A stretch of DNA of 64,000 nucleotides from Terriglobus albidus (GCF_008000815.1 NZ_CP042806.1:4588001-4652000), one strand, 5' to 3'. Shown: positions 26,516 to 35,341, counted from the first letter of the stretch. The notes: generated by a model not told the origin, from the letters alone. Program-made: numbers and translations.

Positions 26516-26926
26516 TTACGCAACTCGTCGCCTGTGCTCCACCATGATGCAGCGATCCATGACTACCCGGACGCCGCCTTCCTCGGCCTTTCCTGCGGCA
26601 TCGAGATGCACGATTCCCTGCTGCACCCACAGATTCGTCAATCCGAGCTCCAGCATCTCGTCGACGATACCGGGAATGAAGCTGGGGACACGAAAGACGT
26701 TCACGACGTCCGGTTTGCCCTCGGACGCCACCAGGTCTGTCAGGCTGGGGTAGCTTTTCTCTCCGAGAACAGATTGAATACCGGGGTTCACCGGCAGAAT
26801 CCGGAAACCGGCTCGCTGCATGTATTCGGAGACATAGTGGCTGGGCTTCGCCGGATTGTCACTCAAGCCGACGACAGCGATCGTCTTTGCATCCAGCATT
26901 CCGCGCAGGACCTCTGGCTCGTTCAT
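26516..26926 (-). CDS. CoA-binding domain protein (YccU-type)
   Basis: A 136-residue Rossmann-fold protein with IAVVGLSDNPAKPSHYV, GFRILPVNPG, PDVVNVFRVP and NLWVQQGIVH, the signatures of the small CoA-binding family related to the N-terminal domain of succinyl-CoA synthetase alpha. The cellular role of these stand-alone proteins is unknown. It lies 30 bp upstream of dsbD on the same strand and just downstream of a DinB gene. Confidence 0.88.
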   Translation of the reverse strand: MNEPEVLRGMLDAKTIAVVGLSDNPAKPSHYVSEYMQRAGFRILPVNPGIQSVLGEKSYPSLTDLVASEGKPDVVNVFRVPSFIPGIVDEMLELGLTNLWVQQGIVHLDAAGKAEEGGVRVVMDRCIMVEHRRRVA

Positions 26927-26939
26927 CCCCGATCTCCTG

Positions 26940-27425
26940 TTACTTCCAGATTCCCAGCAGCCGCCGCAGCATAATCAGCTCACCCACATGGTATGCGGAG
27001 TGATCTGCGACCAGCAGCACCTCCCGCAGAAGGTTCTGTCCCTGCCCCCAGGGAAACGGAGTGTGCAGATCGCCTTTTTCGACCAGCTTCTCGAACTCGC
27101 CCAGATCTTCTTTGATCGCGGTGATGCTCTCATCCCAGGCCTTCGCGGTAGAAGGCTCGGCCTCTTTCGGCCAGTAGCCCTCCGGCCACTTCAGCTCCTC
27201 GTAATGACCATCCTCATTGGTGCTGAACTCGAGGATGTCCCGCTGCGCAATCCGCAGGTGTTCCAGTAATTGCCAGGCGGAGTACGGCAGCCCTTCCGGA
27301 ACGACACCGCGTTTCGCCGCAGGAAAGTCCGCAATGGCATCGTCAAAGGTTGCGTGTGCCTGTGCTTCTTTCAGCAGCGCCAGAAGCTGTTTCCGAAGGT
27401 CCTTCTCTGCATTCACAGTCGCCAT
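26940..27425 (-). CDS. DinB-superfamily protein, cytoplasmic
   Basis: A 161-residue protein with the DinB four-helix pattern: SAWQLLEHLRIAQRDIL carries the first metal-binding His and LLVADHSAYHVGELIMLRRLLG the second pair. There is no signal peptide, unlike the exported relative at 3996. Metal-dependent thiol transferase or hydrolase activity is plausible for the family, but unassigned here. Its stop lies 13 bp before the CoA-binding gene. Confidence 0.85.
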   Translation of the reverse strand: MATVNAEKDLRKQLLALLKEAQAHATFDDAIADFPAAKRGVVPEGLPYSAWQLLEHLRIAQRDILEFSTNEDGHYEELKWPEGYWPKEAEPSTAKAWDESITAIKEDLGEFEKLVEKGDLHTPFPWGQGQNLLREVLLVADHSAYHVGELIMLRRLLGIWK

Positions 27426-27484
27426 GGTGAGTGTTGGATGCGTGAAATCTTACCCAGTTGCTCCAGATTTACCCCACCAAAGCA

Positions 27485-27509
27485 AAGAGCCTGCGTAACG
27501 CAGGCTCTT
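27485..27509 (-). terminator. Terminator of the lnt-prfB operon
   Basis: AAGAGCCTGCG / CGCAGGCTCTT with a 3-base loop, 16 bp past the prfB stop. On the minus strand it is followed by TGCTTTGG, a weak T-tail. Confidence 0.8.
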
Positions 27510-27524
27510 CTGCCAGGGTGCGCC

Positions 27525-28665
27525 CTACAGATCGTCGTCGTCCGTAATCGGCACCGGGACGCCACCCTCGCGCCGCATCTTCAGGTAGCCCGCGATAAAG
27601 ATCTCCAGGTCGCCATCCAGCACGGAGTCCACGTCGCCGGTTTCCACGCGTGTACGCAGATCCTTGGCAATGCGATACGGCTGCAACACATAGTTGCGGA
27701 TTTGCGAGCCGAAGTTGATATCCAGCTTCGAGTCTTCGAGCTTCTTGCTCGCGGCCTTCTTCTTTTCCAGCTCGAACTCGTATAACCGCGAACGCAACAT
27801 CTTCATCGCTTTTTCGCGGTTCTTATGCTGCGAACGCTCGTTCTGACAGGCCGCCACGATTCCAGTGGGAATGTGCGTGATGCGCACAGCCGAATCTGTC
27901 GTGTTGACGTGCTGGCCGCCCTTACCACCGGAGCGGTAGGTATCCGTCCGGATCTCGTCGGGCTTGATCTCGATGACGATGGAGTCATCGATCTCTGGAG
28001 AGACGAAGACGCTGGCGAACGAGGTATGGCGGCGCTTTGCGGAGTCGAAGGGAGAGATACGCACCAGGCGATGGACGCCCGTCTCTCCGCTCAGCAGGCC
28101 GAAGGCGTATTCGCCCGTCACGGTAAAGGTCGCGGACTTGATGCCGGCCTCGTCACCATCCTGCAGTTCGTTGATCTCGGTCTTGAAACCCTGGCGCTCT
28201 GCCCAGCGCAGATACATGCGCAGCAGCATCTCTGCCCAGTCCTGGCTCTCGGTACCGCCGGCCCCCGGATGGACAGTGACGATCGCATTCAGAGGATCGG
28301 TCTCGCCACCCAGCAGGGTCTTGGTCTCGAGCTTTTCGGCAAATTCGCTCAGACTGTCGACCTCGCGCTTCAGGTCGGCGAGCAGTGACTCCTCGTCGCC
28401 GCCTTCCCTGGCCAGCTCGAAGTAAGCTCCGATGTCGTCCGACCGGCGCGCCAGCTCCTCATCATCGGCCAGCAACCCCTCAAGCCGCTTGCGCTCGCGC
28501 ATCAGCGGCTGTGACTTCGCCGCATCGGCCCATACCGCCGGATCGGCTACTTTTTCTTCAATGTCAGACAGTTCCCGCCGCAGACGGGCGGCGTCAAAGA
28601 TACTCCCGCAGGTCGCGCACCTTCTCACGCACCGGGGAGTAAGCAAACTCTAGATCAGCAAGCAT
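27525..28665 (-). CDS. prfB: Peptide chain release factor 2, with programmed +1 frameshift
   Basis: Recognises UGA and UAA stop codons. The true start is ATG 28665 (MLADLEFAYSPVREKVRDLREYL), in a different frame from the main body. Codon 24 is an in-frame TGA at 28596-28594. Ribosomes slip +1 at CTT-TGA-C, preceded by the Shine-Dalgarno-like GGGAG three bases before CTT, the same arrangement as in E. coli prfB. Reading resumes at GAC (28595) for 356 more codons, giving about 379 residues. The body has the RF2 anticodon-like SPF (ISPFDSAKRRHTSF) and catalytic GGQ (GGKGGQHVNTT). It starts 4 bp after lnt ends. Confidence 0.95.
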
Positions 28666-28669
28666 GCCG

Positions 28670-30268
28670 TTATTCTAATGCGCCAGGGGCGGTTGCGCCG
28701 GAGGCAGTCTGTCTCTCTCGAAACGCACCATATCCGAGCAAAGTAATCACCACCAGAGAGCATCCGTAGGCGAATAGATCGCCGAACTGCGTATAGAAGG
28801 TCATCTCGTCCGAAAAGTCGAAGCCTACCGCAATCGCGGTTCGGATATGCCGCGAGGCCTGTTCGCGAAGGTGGCCGTAGGGATCAATGGCGCCTGTTAC
28901 GCCAGTGTTGGTATCGCGCAAGACCCATCTGCGATTCTCGATGGCCCGCATCCGCGCCATGTTCAGGTGCTGCCACGGCGCGCTGGTGTCTCCATACCAT
29001 CCGTCGTTGGAGATATTGACCAGCACCTCGGCGCCTCCCTTCACAAACTGGCGCACTTCATCCGCGAAGATCGACTCGTAACAGATAAACGTGCCATAGC
29101 CATGGCCATCGGGACGAAAGACCGTACGGAAGTGACCAGGATCAGATCGCCCAACCTCAGCGACAAGTCCACCGGCAAACTGAAAGAGCGACGGAAACGG
29201 AAGATACTCACCGAACGGAACAAGATGAACCTTGTCGTAATGACCGCGATAGCTTCCATCGGTGGCGAAGAGCGCCGCGGAGTTATAGGCCTTATAGCCG
29301 CCGGGCGCAGCACTATCGAGCTCGATCCCTTCCGCACCGATGATGGAAGCACTATTCACTTCTTGTGTCATCGTTCCGATCGTTTGCCGAAACTTAGGAT
29401 CGCTGGTGGTGAATGGAGCAGGTGATTCGGGCCAGATGATGACCTGCGGACGCAAATCGGCCTTACCAAGCGACAGTTGCACAAACGCAGTCAGCAGCGA
29501 GTCGGCATCGCCGTTCCGTGGAGCCTCCGGACCAGATTCTGCCAGGTTTCCCTGCAACAACACGGCGTGTTGCTTCGGCAGCGGAAGAGAGCGCAGATGA
29601 CCTTCATCGCGCCTCTCTTTCGCCCATCCACCGACCTGTACCGCGGTTGCAACACACACACCTGCTACGACCGGCTTCCACGAATGTTTCTCCAATACCC
29701 ACCAGGAGGCCACCAGGGCATTCACTGCCGCGATGACGAAGCTCATCGCATACACCCCTCCCCACGGTGCGAGCAGTGTCAGCAGAGGATTGTCTACCTG
29801 TGCAACACCTAACTGGTCCCAGGGAAAACTTGTAATGCGGGCTCGCGCCAGTTCTACCGCTACCCAGACAAATGGTGAGGCAAGAAGTACGTAGCCGGCA
29901 CTCCAGAAACGGCGCAGAAGGCCGATCAGTACGCTGAAGAGCGCGTGATATAGCCCCAGGTAAAGTGCAAAGAGAAGCAGGATGCCAAAGCCGGCAGGTT
30001 TACTCATGCCACCGTAGAGATACATCGTCGGCATGACCCAGTAACAGCTTCCCAGGTACCAAAGGACGCCGCAGCCATATCCAAGGACACCAAACTCTCG
30101 CATCTTCAGCGGCTTGGCGTCGAGCAACGCTACCAGTAGTGGAGCCAGCGCCAGCCAGCACAACACAGCTCGCCACGCAGGCACCGGACCCGCCATCGGA
30201 AAGATGAGCACCTGTAATACCCCCGACACAAGCGTGAGCGCCCATCTCTTTCCCGAAACTGCCTGCAT
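28670..30268 (-). CDS. lnt: Apolipoprotein N-acyltransferase
   Basis: Adds the third acyl chain to lipoproteins in the inner membrane. The 532-residue protein has about six N-terminal membrane helices, then a nitrilase-like periplasmic domain with the Glu-Lys-Cys triad: Glu281 (IIWPESPAPF), Lys346 (YDKVHLVPFGEYLPF) and Cys397 (FICYESIF). A final helix lies near residue 500. It overlaps nothing and is followed after 4 bp by prfB, so the two are one transcript. Confidence 0.94.
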   Translation of the reverse strand: MQAVSGKRWALTLVSGVLQVLIFPMAGPVPAWRAVLCWLALAPLLVALLDAKPLKMREFGVLGYGCGVLWYLGSCYWVMPTMYLYGGMSKPAGFGILLLFALYLGLYHALFSVLIGLLRRFWSAGYVLLASPFVWVAVELARARITSFPWDQLGVAQVDNPLLTLLAPWGGVYAMSFVIAAVNALVASWWVLEKHSWKPVVAGVCVATAVQVGGWAKERRDEGHLRSLPLPKQHAVLLQGNLAESGPEAPRNGDADSLLTAFVQLSLGKADLRPQVIIWPESPAPFTTSDPKFRQTIGTMTQEVNSASIIGAEGIELDSAAPGGYKAYNSAALFATDGSYRGHYDKVHLVPFGEYLPFPSLFQFAGGLVAEVGRSDPGHFRTVFRPDGHGYGTFICYESIFADEVRQFVKGGAEVLVNISNDGWYGDTSAPWQHLNMARMRAIENRRWVLRDTNTGVTGAIDPYGHLREQASRHIRTAIAVGFDFSDEMTFYTQFGDLFAYGCSLVVITLLGYGAFRERQTASGATAPGALE

Positions 30269-30311
30269 GCATCCTCCGCTCGGGAAAGTCTAACAACCAT
30301 ACAGGCGTACA

Positions 30312-30476
30312 ATGGTGTTCGTGGTCGACCTGTTCATGCACGGACTTTCGCATCTGCTGGTGCCGATGTTCTTCTTCGGCCTTGTCGGTTCTGCTTTCGT
30401 TGTCGTCATCAGTACGGCGCATGATCTGCTGGAAGTCTTCACTCCAGATGAAGAGCCGAACGAGGCAGAGCTATAG
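30312..30476 (+). CDS. Small single-helix membrane protein, unknown
   Basis: A 54-codon open frame, ATG 30312 to TAG 30476: MVFVVDLFMHGLSHLLVPMF followed by FFGLVGSAFVVVISTAHDLL and an acidic tail ending EEPNEAEL. One long hydrophobic segment (about residues 12-36) predicts a single or re-entrant membrane helix with an acidic end. Coding-like third-position GC supports it. It lies 51 bp before the APC-USP transporter on the same strand, so it could be a small partner of that transporter. There is no strong ribosome site. Confidence 0.55.
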   Translation: MVFVVDLFMHGLSHLLVPMFFFGLVGSAFVVVISTAHDLLEVFTPDEEPNEAEL

Positions 30477-30527
30477 TGATACTGTTCCACCCATTGACCT
30501 TGCCCAATCACAGGTCTAGACTCTTCG

Positions 30528-32948
30528 ATGGGCGTCAGTTTCGTTGAAGGACGGATTGTAAAGTCCTCAAAAGGCGCTACCATTAAGATGGCCTCTAAAC
30601 CCACGGTCACCGTTCCGCAATCGAACCGAGTTCGGCTCGTCGTAGCCTCCTCGGTTATGCTCACCTTCATTTCCTTCTGGCGAGCCGCCGCCATCGTTCT
30701 GAACGACCTTGGCTCGTCGGCCTTCTACGCTGGAGGCATCTCAGAAGAGGCTGTCGGTAAATCTGCGCCCTGGTTCATCATCGGCGTGATGCTCTTTTCC
30801 TATGCGGTGCGCTCGGTCTATGTCGAGAGTTGTTCGATGTTTACCCGAGGCGGCGTTTACCGCATCGTGAAGGAAGCGCTCGGCTCCACCTTCGCCAAGG
30901 TTTCGGTCTCAGCGCTGATGTTCGACTATGTGCTGACCGGACCAATCTCAGGCGTCTCTGCCGGGCAATACATCGTCGGCATGATGAATGACCTGGCGAG
31001 GCTGTGTGTCGAAAAGTATCACTGGCCTGCATGGGCGGCGCCGCAGTTGAACGTCAACTATGCATCTGCCGTCTTTGCCATTGTCATCACCATCTATTTC
31101 TGGTGGCAGAACATCAAGGGCATCGAAGAGTCCAGCGAAAAAGCCCTGACCATCATGAAGATCACCACGGTCATGGTGATCCTTCTTCTGACCTGGGGCA
31201 CACTGACCGCAGTCCATCGCGGAGCTCATCTTCCACCGCTGCCCACGCCGTCGAATCTTCATTTCTCTGACTCCGCGCTCGGCTTCCTCAAGGGTACCCA
31301 CTTCGCCCAAACTCTCGGCCTCTTCGGCATCCTGATGGCCTTCGGCCACTCCGTGCTGGCTATGTCCGGCGAGGAGTCCCTGGCACAGGTCAACCGCGAG
31401 ATCGAGCACCCCAAGCTCAAGAACCTGAAGCGCGCCGCGATGGTTATCGCCATCTACAGCCTGCTCTTCACGGGCATTGGATCGATGCTGGCAGTCATGA
31501 TCATTCCGGATGACGTTCGCGTCTCCGTCTATCGTGACAACCTTATTGCCGGTATGGCGATGTATATGGTCGGCCCTGAGTTTTTACGGCTGGCCTTCCG
31601 CGCCTTTGTCGTGATCGTCGGCTTCCTGATCCTCGGCGGAGCGGTCAACACAGCTATCGTAGGCTCCACCGGCGTGCTGATGCGCGTTGCCGAAGACGGA
31701 GTTCTCACGGATTGGTTCCGCAGGCCGCATAGAAAGTTCGGCACCAGCCACCGCATCGTGAATCTGGTTACCGGCATGCAATTGCTGGTGATTGTCATCA
31801 CGCGCGGCGACGTCATACTGATTGGTGAAGCGTATGCCTTCGGCGTGATCTGGTCGTTCACCTTCAATGCCCTGGCCATGCTGGTGCTGCGCTATCGTTT
31901 CCGTGGGGAACGCGGCGCGAAGGTGCCGCTGAATCTGCATATTGGCCGCACTGAGATCCCGGTGGGCCTGATCAGCGTCTTCTGTGTATTGCTGACCACG
32001 GCGGTAGTAAATCTCTTTACCAAATCGGTCGCGACTGTCTCCGGCGTTATCTTCGCCGTCGCCTTCTTCATCATCTTTTCGCTTTCAGAGCGGGATAATA
32101 AGCGCCGTCATGCACTGGCTGAGCGGCAGATGAAAGAGCACTTCCAACTCGAACACTCCGATGACATTGGCGCGGAAGAGTTGAAGATCCGTCCCGGCTG
32201 CGTTCTGGTTACCATGCGCGATGCGGCGAACCCTTTCGCCTTAAAGTGGGCGCTGGCGCGCACCGATACCGATGAACAAGATGTCGTCGTACTCGCCGCC
32301 CGCATGATGGGCGTGGGCGGCCCAGAGTATGTCGACGCCAGTGAACAACTCTTCTCTGAGCATGAGCAGATGCTGTTTACCAAGGCAGTCTCCGTCGCAG
32401 AAGGCTTTGGCAAACATATCTCACTGCTTGTTGTTCCGGCCGGTGACATCTTTGCCGCGATCGTCAAAACGGCTACCTCATTGGAAGCCGCTGCTGTAGT
32501 CTCCGGCCTCTCCAGCAAGCTCACTGCGCAGGAGCAGGCCTATCACGTCGGCCAGGCGTGGGAGACACTTCCGGAACCGAAGCGGCAGTTCACGTTCTAC
32601 GTTGTACCGCAGCAGGGCGAGGCCGAAAGCTTCCATATCGGACCGCATGCACCCACAATTCCCGCGGAGGATGTCCAGTTGGTTCATCGCCTCTGGTTGA
32701 ATCTCCGCCGCAATCCCAATATGCAGCATCTGCATCACAGCGACATCGTGACTTATGCGTTAACACGGCTATCCTCGGAATATTCCAAGGATCGCGATGC
32801 AGTCGTGCATGGCCTGCAGGAATGCATCGCACATACACAGCATCATCAGGCTCTTGGGTCTCCTGCTCGTTACGACTCGGTGGAAGGGGCCGGGCCGGGA
32901 CTGTCTTTACAGGCTCCTAAACCAACTCCTGCTACAACCACCAAGTAA
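30528..32948 (+). CDS. APC-superfamily permease with a C-terminal universal-stress-like domain
   Basis: An 806-residue inner-membrane transporter. Residues about 35-520 have 12 or so helices with APC-type features (SYAVRSVYVESCSMFTRGGVYR, MAFGHSVLAMSGEESLAQVNREI). After a linker (SERDNKRRHALAERQMKEHF), residues about 550-690 form a cytosolic alpha/beta domain (VLVTMRDAANPFALKWAL, VVVLAARMMG, HISLLVVPAGDIFAAIVKTA, AAAVVSGLSSK) like universal stress proteins, which bind ATP in some members. A further 110-residue tail has no assignment. The start could also be Met21 (30588). The substrate is probably an amino acid, but specificity is unknown. Confidence 0.82.
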   Translation: MGVSFVEGRIVKSSKGATIKMASKPTVTVPQSNRVRLVVASSVMLTFISFWRAAAIVLNDLGSSAFYAGGISEEAVGKSAPWFIIGVMLFSYAVRSVYVESCSMFTRGGVYRIVKEALGSTFAKVSVSALMFDYVLTGPISGVSAGQYIVGMMNDLARLCVEKYHWPAWAAPQLNVNYASAVFAIVITIYFWWQNIKGIEESSEKALTIMKITTVMVILLLTWGTLTAVHRGAHLPPLPTPSNLHFSDSALGFLKGTHFAQTLGLFGILMAFGHSVLAMSGEESLAQVNREIEHPKLKNLKRAAMVIAIYSLLFTGIGSMLAVMIIPDDVRVSVYRDNLIAGMAMYMVGPEFLRLAFRAFVVIVGFLILGGAVNTAIVGSTGVLMRVAEDGVLTDWFRRPHRKFGTSHRIVNLVTGMQLLVIVITRGDVILIGEAYAFGVIWSFTFNALAMLVLRYRFRGERGAKVPLNLHIGRTEIPVGLISVFCVLLTTAVVNLFTKSVATVSGVIFAVAFFIIFSLSERDNKRRHALAERQMKEHFQLEHSDDIGAEELKIRPGCVLVTMRDAANPFALKWALARTDTDEQDVVVLAARMMGVGGPEYVDASEQLFSEHEQMLFTKAVSVAEGFGKHISLLVVPAGDIFAAIVKTATSLEAAAVVSGLSSKLTAQEQAYHVGQAWETLPEPKRQFTFYVVPQQGEAESFHIGPHAPTIPAEDVQLVHRLWLNLRRNPNMQHLHHSDIVTYALTRLSSEYSKDRDAVVHGLQECIAHTQHHQALGSPARYDSVEGAGPGLSLQAPKPTPATTTK

Positions 32949-32969
32949 CTGCGGTATAATTTCAAGAAT

Positions 32970-32998
32970 TTGCAGGTATATTATCTGCTGGGTATCCT
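32970..32998 (+). promoter_or_regulatory. Candidate promoter of the AT-hook gene
   Basis: TTGCAG (32970-32975) and TATCCT (32993-32998) with a 17-bp spacer in the AT-rich leader of the gene at 33094. This is consensus resemblance only. Confidence 0.3.
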
Positions 32999-33093
32999 TG
33001 TTACTTAGAAGATTTCATTGATCCGCGGATCCTTGCACGCTCAGAGTTATTCTGGATCCCCCAACCGCGGACATATTCAACGGAGGCAATTTC

Positions 33094-33345
33094 GTGGAAG
33101 TTTCTCGCATTATCGCCGAAATCGATGCACAGATCTCCAAATTACAGCAGGCACGCGCCCTGCTCGCGGGTGCGGCAGCTGTAGGCGGCCGTCGTCCAGG
33201 CCGCCCCAAAGGCACAACTGCTGCAGCAAAAACCAGCGTCTCTCGCAAACGCGCCAAACGGGTTCTTTCGCCCGACGCGCGCAAGAGAATCGCCGATGCG
33301 CAGAAGCGCCGCTGGGCCGCACACCGCAAGGAAAGCGACAAGTAA
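33094..33345 (+). CDS. Small basic AT-hook-like DNA-binding protein
   Basis: An 83-residue protein starting at GTG 33094 with CGGAGG seven bases upstream. The N-terminal helix (MEVSRIIAEIDAQISKLQQARALL) is a probable dimerising coil. The middle has RRPGRPKG, an AT-hook core (RGRP-type), followed by a very basic Ala/Lys/Arg region. The C-terminus SPDARKRIADAQKRRWAAHRK is another basic helix. The layout resembles small nucleoid-associated proteins that pair a short coiled coil with an AT-hook. It is monocistronic, with its own leader and strong terminator. Function is inferred, not shown. Confidence 0.8.
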   Translation: MEVSRIIAEIDAQISKLQQARALLAGAAAVGGRRPGRPKGTTAAAKTSVSRKRAKRVLSPDARKRIADAQKRRWAAHRKESDK

Positions 33346-33347
33346 AT

Positions 33348-33379
33348 AAAAAAGCCCCGATCCACTCCGGGGCTTTTTT
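33348..33379. terminator. Bidirectional terminator after the AT-hook gene
   Basis: AAAAAAGCCCCG / CGGGGCTTTTTT flank a short loop, with a T-run on both strands. It serves the plus-strand AT-hook gene and the convergent hydrolase. Confidence 0.92.
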
Positions 33380-33396
33380 CGTATTCTGCAAAACTT

Positions 33397-34113
33397 CTAT
33401 GCCGTCGGTTCTCCAATCGTAAGTTCCAACACATCAATCCCTTTTCCTTCCAATGCCTCTCGCAGAGTATCGGGCCTGCCGCGTAGAACGGGGAAGGTAC
33501 CGAAGTGAATCGGGATCACCGTCTTCGCGCCAATCCATTCGGCGGCGATTGCGGCGTGTTTCGGCCCCATCGTGTAGAAGTCGCCAATCGGCAGAACGGC
33601 AACCTCAGGGGCATAGAGCGCCTTGATGAGCTTCATGTCGCCAAAAAGCGAAGTGTCTCCGGCGAAATAAATCACCGGGCCATTCGCAGGTTTAACAATA
33701 AGACCTGCCGGCGGGCCGGCATAAACGGGCTTGCCGTCGATCATATAGCTGGACGAATGGCGCGCTTCCACCATCGAGATTTCGAGGTCTTCGACATGTG
33801 TCGTTCCTCCAAGGTTCATCGCAACAAGCTTCCTGCTTTTCAAGCCCTGAGCTTCGAGTAGATCACCGAGTTCCACCATGCAGACCACTGCGGGATTATG
33901 CTGCTCTGCAACGTCCAGGGCAGAGCCCGTGTGATCCGAATGCCCGTGGGTCAGCAGCATGACATCGACTTTGTCGAATTTCTTTTTATCGGCGGGATAG
34001 ACAGGATTTCCGTCAATCCATGGGTCAATCAGAATGGATGTCCCTGCGGCTGTCTCCAGATGCAGGGTTGCATGTCCGAGCCACGTCAACGTGATCCCGC
34101 CAAGTCTGCTCAT
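33397..34113 (-). CDS. UPF0173-family metallo-beta-lactamase-fold hydrolase
   Basis: A 238-residue metal-dependent hydrolase starting MSRLGGITLTWLGHATLHLE, with AGGAAGG upstream. The open frame extends 65 codons further, but that part has no coding character. The zinc motif is THGHSDHTG (about residue 57), followed by EARHSSS, FAGDTSLFGDM and VIPIHFGTFP, which supply the remaining ligands as in UlaG/YtkL proteins. The substrate is unknown. Confidence 0.9.
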   Translation of the reverse strand: MSRLGGITLTWLGHATLHLETAAGTSILIDPWIDGNPVYPADKKKFDKVDVMLLTHGHSDHTGSALDVAEQHNPAVVCMVELGDLLEAQGLKSRKLVAMNLGGTTHVEDLEISMVEARHSSSYMIDGKPVYAGPPAGLIVKPANGPVIYFAGDTSLFGDMKLIKALYAPEVAVLPIGDFYTMGPKHAAIAAEWIGAKTVIPIHFGTFPVLRGRPDTLREALEGKGIDVLELTIGEPTA

Positions 34114-34180
34114 CGTAACCTTCCTTTTTCTGTTGCGGTTGTGCGATTCGGGCGAATTTACCTGTAGGTAAGACGCCGCA

Positions 34181-34813
34181 CTAGCGCGTAATGACCACTT
34201 CCCGAAGGTTATCTTTTGCCAGGAAGAACTTATAGGAGCTGTAGCTCTCAAACATGCGCTCCACCTGGCGGTTGGTCCACACCTGCAGCAACTTGCGGTC
34301 GGCGACACGCTGCATATTGATCATTTCGTTTTCCGTTAGGTGATATCGATAGAAACTGGTGTCGCTATCTTCCTTTTTCGTGTGGAAAAACGCCAAGATC
34401 AACCCACCGGGGTTGAGCACTTCGTGCAGACGGGCAATCACTGCCTTTAGCAGCGGCTCAGGAAGATAATCCGCAACATCCCAGAGCAGCACGATATCGA
34501 AGGTACGTCCGGCGAAATCGAAGTTCTCTGCCATGAAGCGATCCACATCGAAGCGCTCGCCTTCACTTTCAGTGGCGGGCAGTGTCCAATGAGGCTTCGC
34601 GGCCTCTTCGGCGAGATCGGCCATATAAACGCCATGTCCAAGACCGGTAAGGAAATTGATGTTTCCCGATGAGGTAGCGCCTATATCCAGGACACGCAGC
34701 CCCTCGCTCGCTTTCAACTGTTTCACAACATGAGTCCAACCACTGGAATGACGCGGAATCACTCCGCGCGATCCACTCGCCTGCTCGCTTCCACCGAAGA
34801 AACCTCGTAACAC
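34181..34813 (-). CDS. Class I SAM-dependent methyltransferase-like protein
   Basis: A 210-residue protein with GTG start. Motif I is LRVLDIGATSSGNINFL, the acidic loop after beta-2 is VYMADLAEE, and motif IV is FDIVLLWDVADYLPEPLL, followed by LNPGGLILAFFHTKK. This is a Rossmann-fold methyltransferase, although motif I (GATSSGN) departs from GxGxG. The C-terminus (YSSYKFFLAKDNLREVVITR) is family-specific. It lies 21 bp after a bactofilin gene, so the two are probably co-expressed. The methyl acceptor is unknown. Confidence 0.82.
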   Translation of the reverse strand: MLRGFFGGSEQASGSRGVIPRHSSGWTHVVKQLKASEGLRVLDIGATSSGNINFLTGLGHGVYMADLAEEAAKPHWTLPATESEGERFDVDRFMAENFDFAGRTFDIVLLWDVADYLPEPLLKAVIARLHEVLNPGGLILAFFHTKKEDSDTSFYRYHLTENEMINMQRVADRKLLQVWTNRQVERMFESYSSYKFFLAKDNLREVVITR

Positions 34814-34834
34814 AGCGCTGATCCCTACTCCTGG

Positions 34835-35227
34835 TTACTTATGCTGAAACAGCGAGGACTCTTCTACAACAGGAGCGGCATCTTCTGCCTTCTCCTCAGG
34901 TCCACGCAGGTCTACATGGCCACGTAAGACGGCGCCCTCTTCCACCGCCAGGCGGATGGCAAGAATATCGCCCCTCATAGTCGATTTGTCCCGTAGCTCT
35001 ACTTTCCCCTCAGAGCGCAGATTGCCATTAAGTTCACCCATCACAGCGACTTCGGGCGCCTGCACGTCCGCCGTGAGCCTGGCGTTTGGCCCAACCGTCA
35101 ACCGGCCTGCGGCCAGGGTGACCGTTCCTTCGATGGATCCATCCACGTACAGATCTTCGCTTCCGCTGACTTCGCCGCGAATGACCAGAGAACGGCCAAT
35201 CAGCGTACCGGCACCCAAAAGGCTCAT
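34835..35227 (-). CDS. Bactofilin (polymer-forming cytoskeletal protein)
   Basis: A 130-residue protein from MSLLGAGTLIGRSLVIRGE, with AGGAGAG upstream. The frame remains open 24 codons further, without support. The central beta-helix repeats are visible as alternating VSGSEDLYVDGSIEGTV, RLTVGPNARLTADV, EVAVMGELNGNLR and KVELRDKSTMRGDI. Bactofilins assemble nucleotide-free filaments at the membrane and scaffold cell-wall enzymes. The short charged tails (EEKAEDAAPVVEESS) flank the core. Confidence 0.92.
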   Translation of the reverse strand: MSLLGAGTLIGRSLVIRGEVSGSEDLYVDGSIEGTVTLAAGRLTVGPNARLTADVQAPEVAVMGELNGNLRSEGKVELRDKSTMRGDILAIRLAVEEGAVLRGHVDLRGPEEKAEDAAPVVEESSLFQHK

Positions 35228-35341
35228 ATCCGGAATCTCTCTCCTTTTGCAACATGTGGGACTTGCCCGAAGTCTATCCGACCAAAGGTTATCCGGCAAA
35301 CGGCAAAACTTTCCTGATAAGCTGAGCGTCTACTTCAAAAG

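Noticed and set aside
28597-28665. The early TGA in prfB was considered a disabling mutation
   Set aside because: The slip sequence CTT-TGA-C and the upstream GGGAG match the known programmed frameshift of RF2, and the downstream frame is intact.
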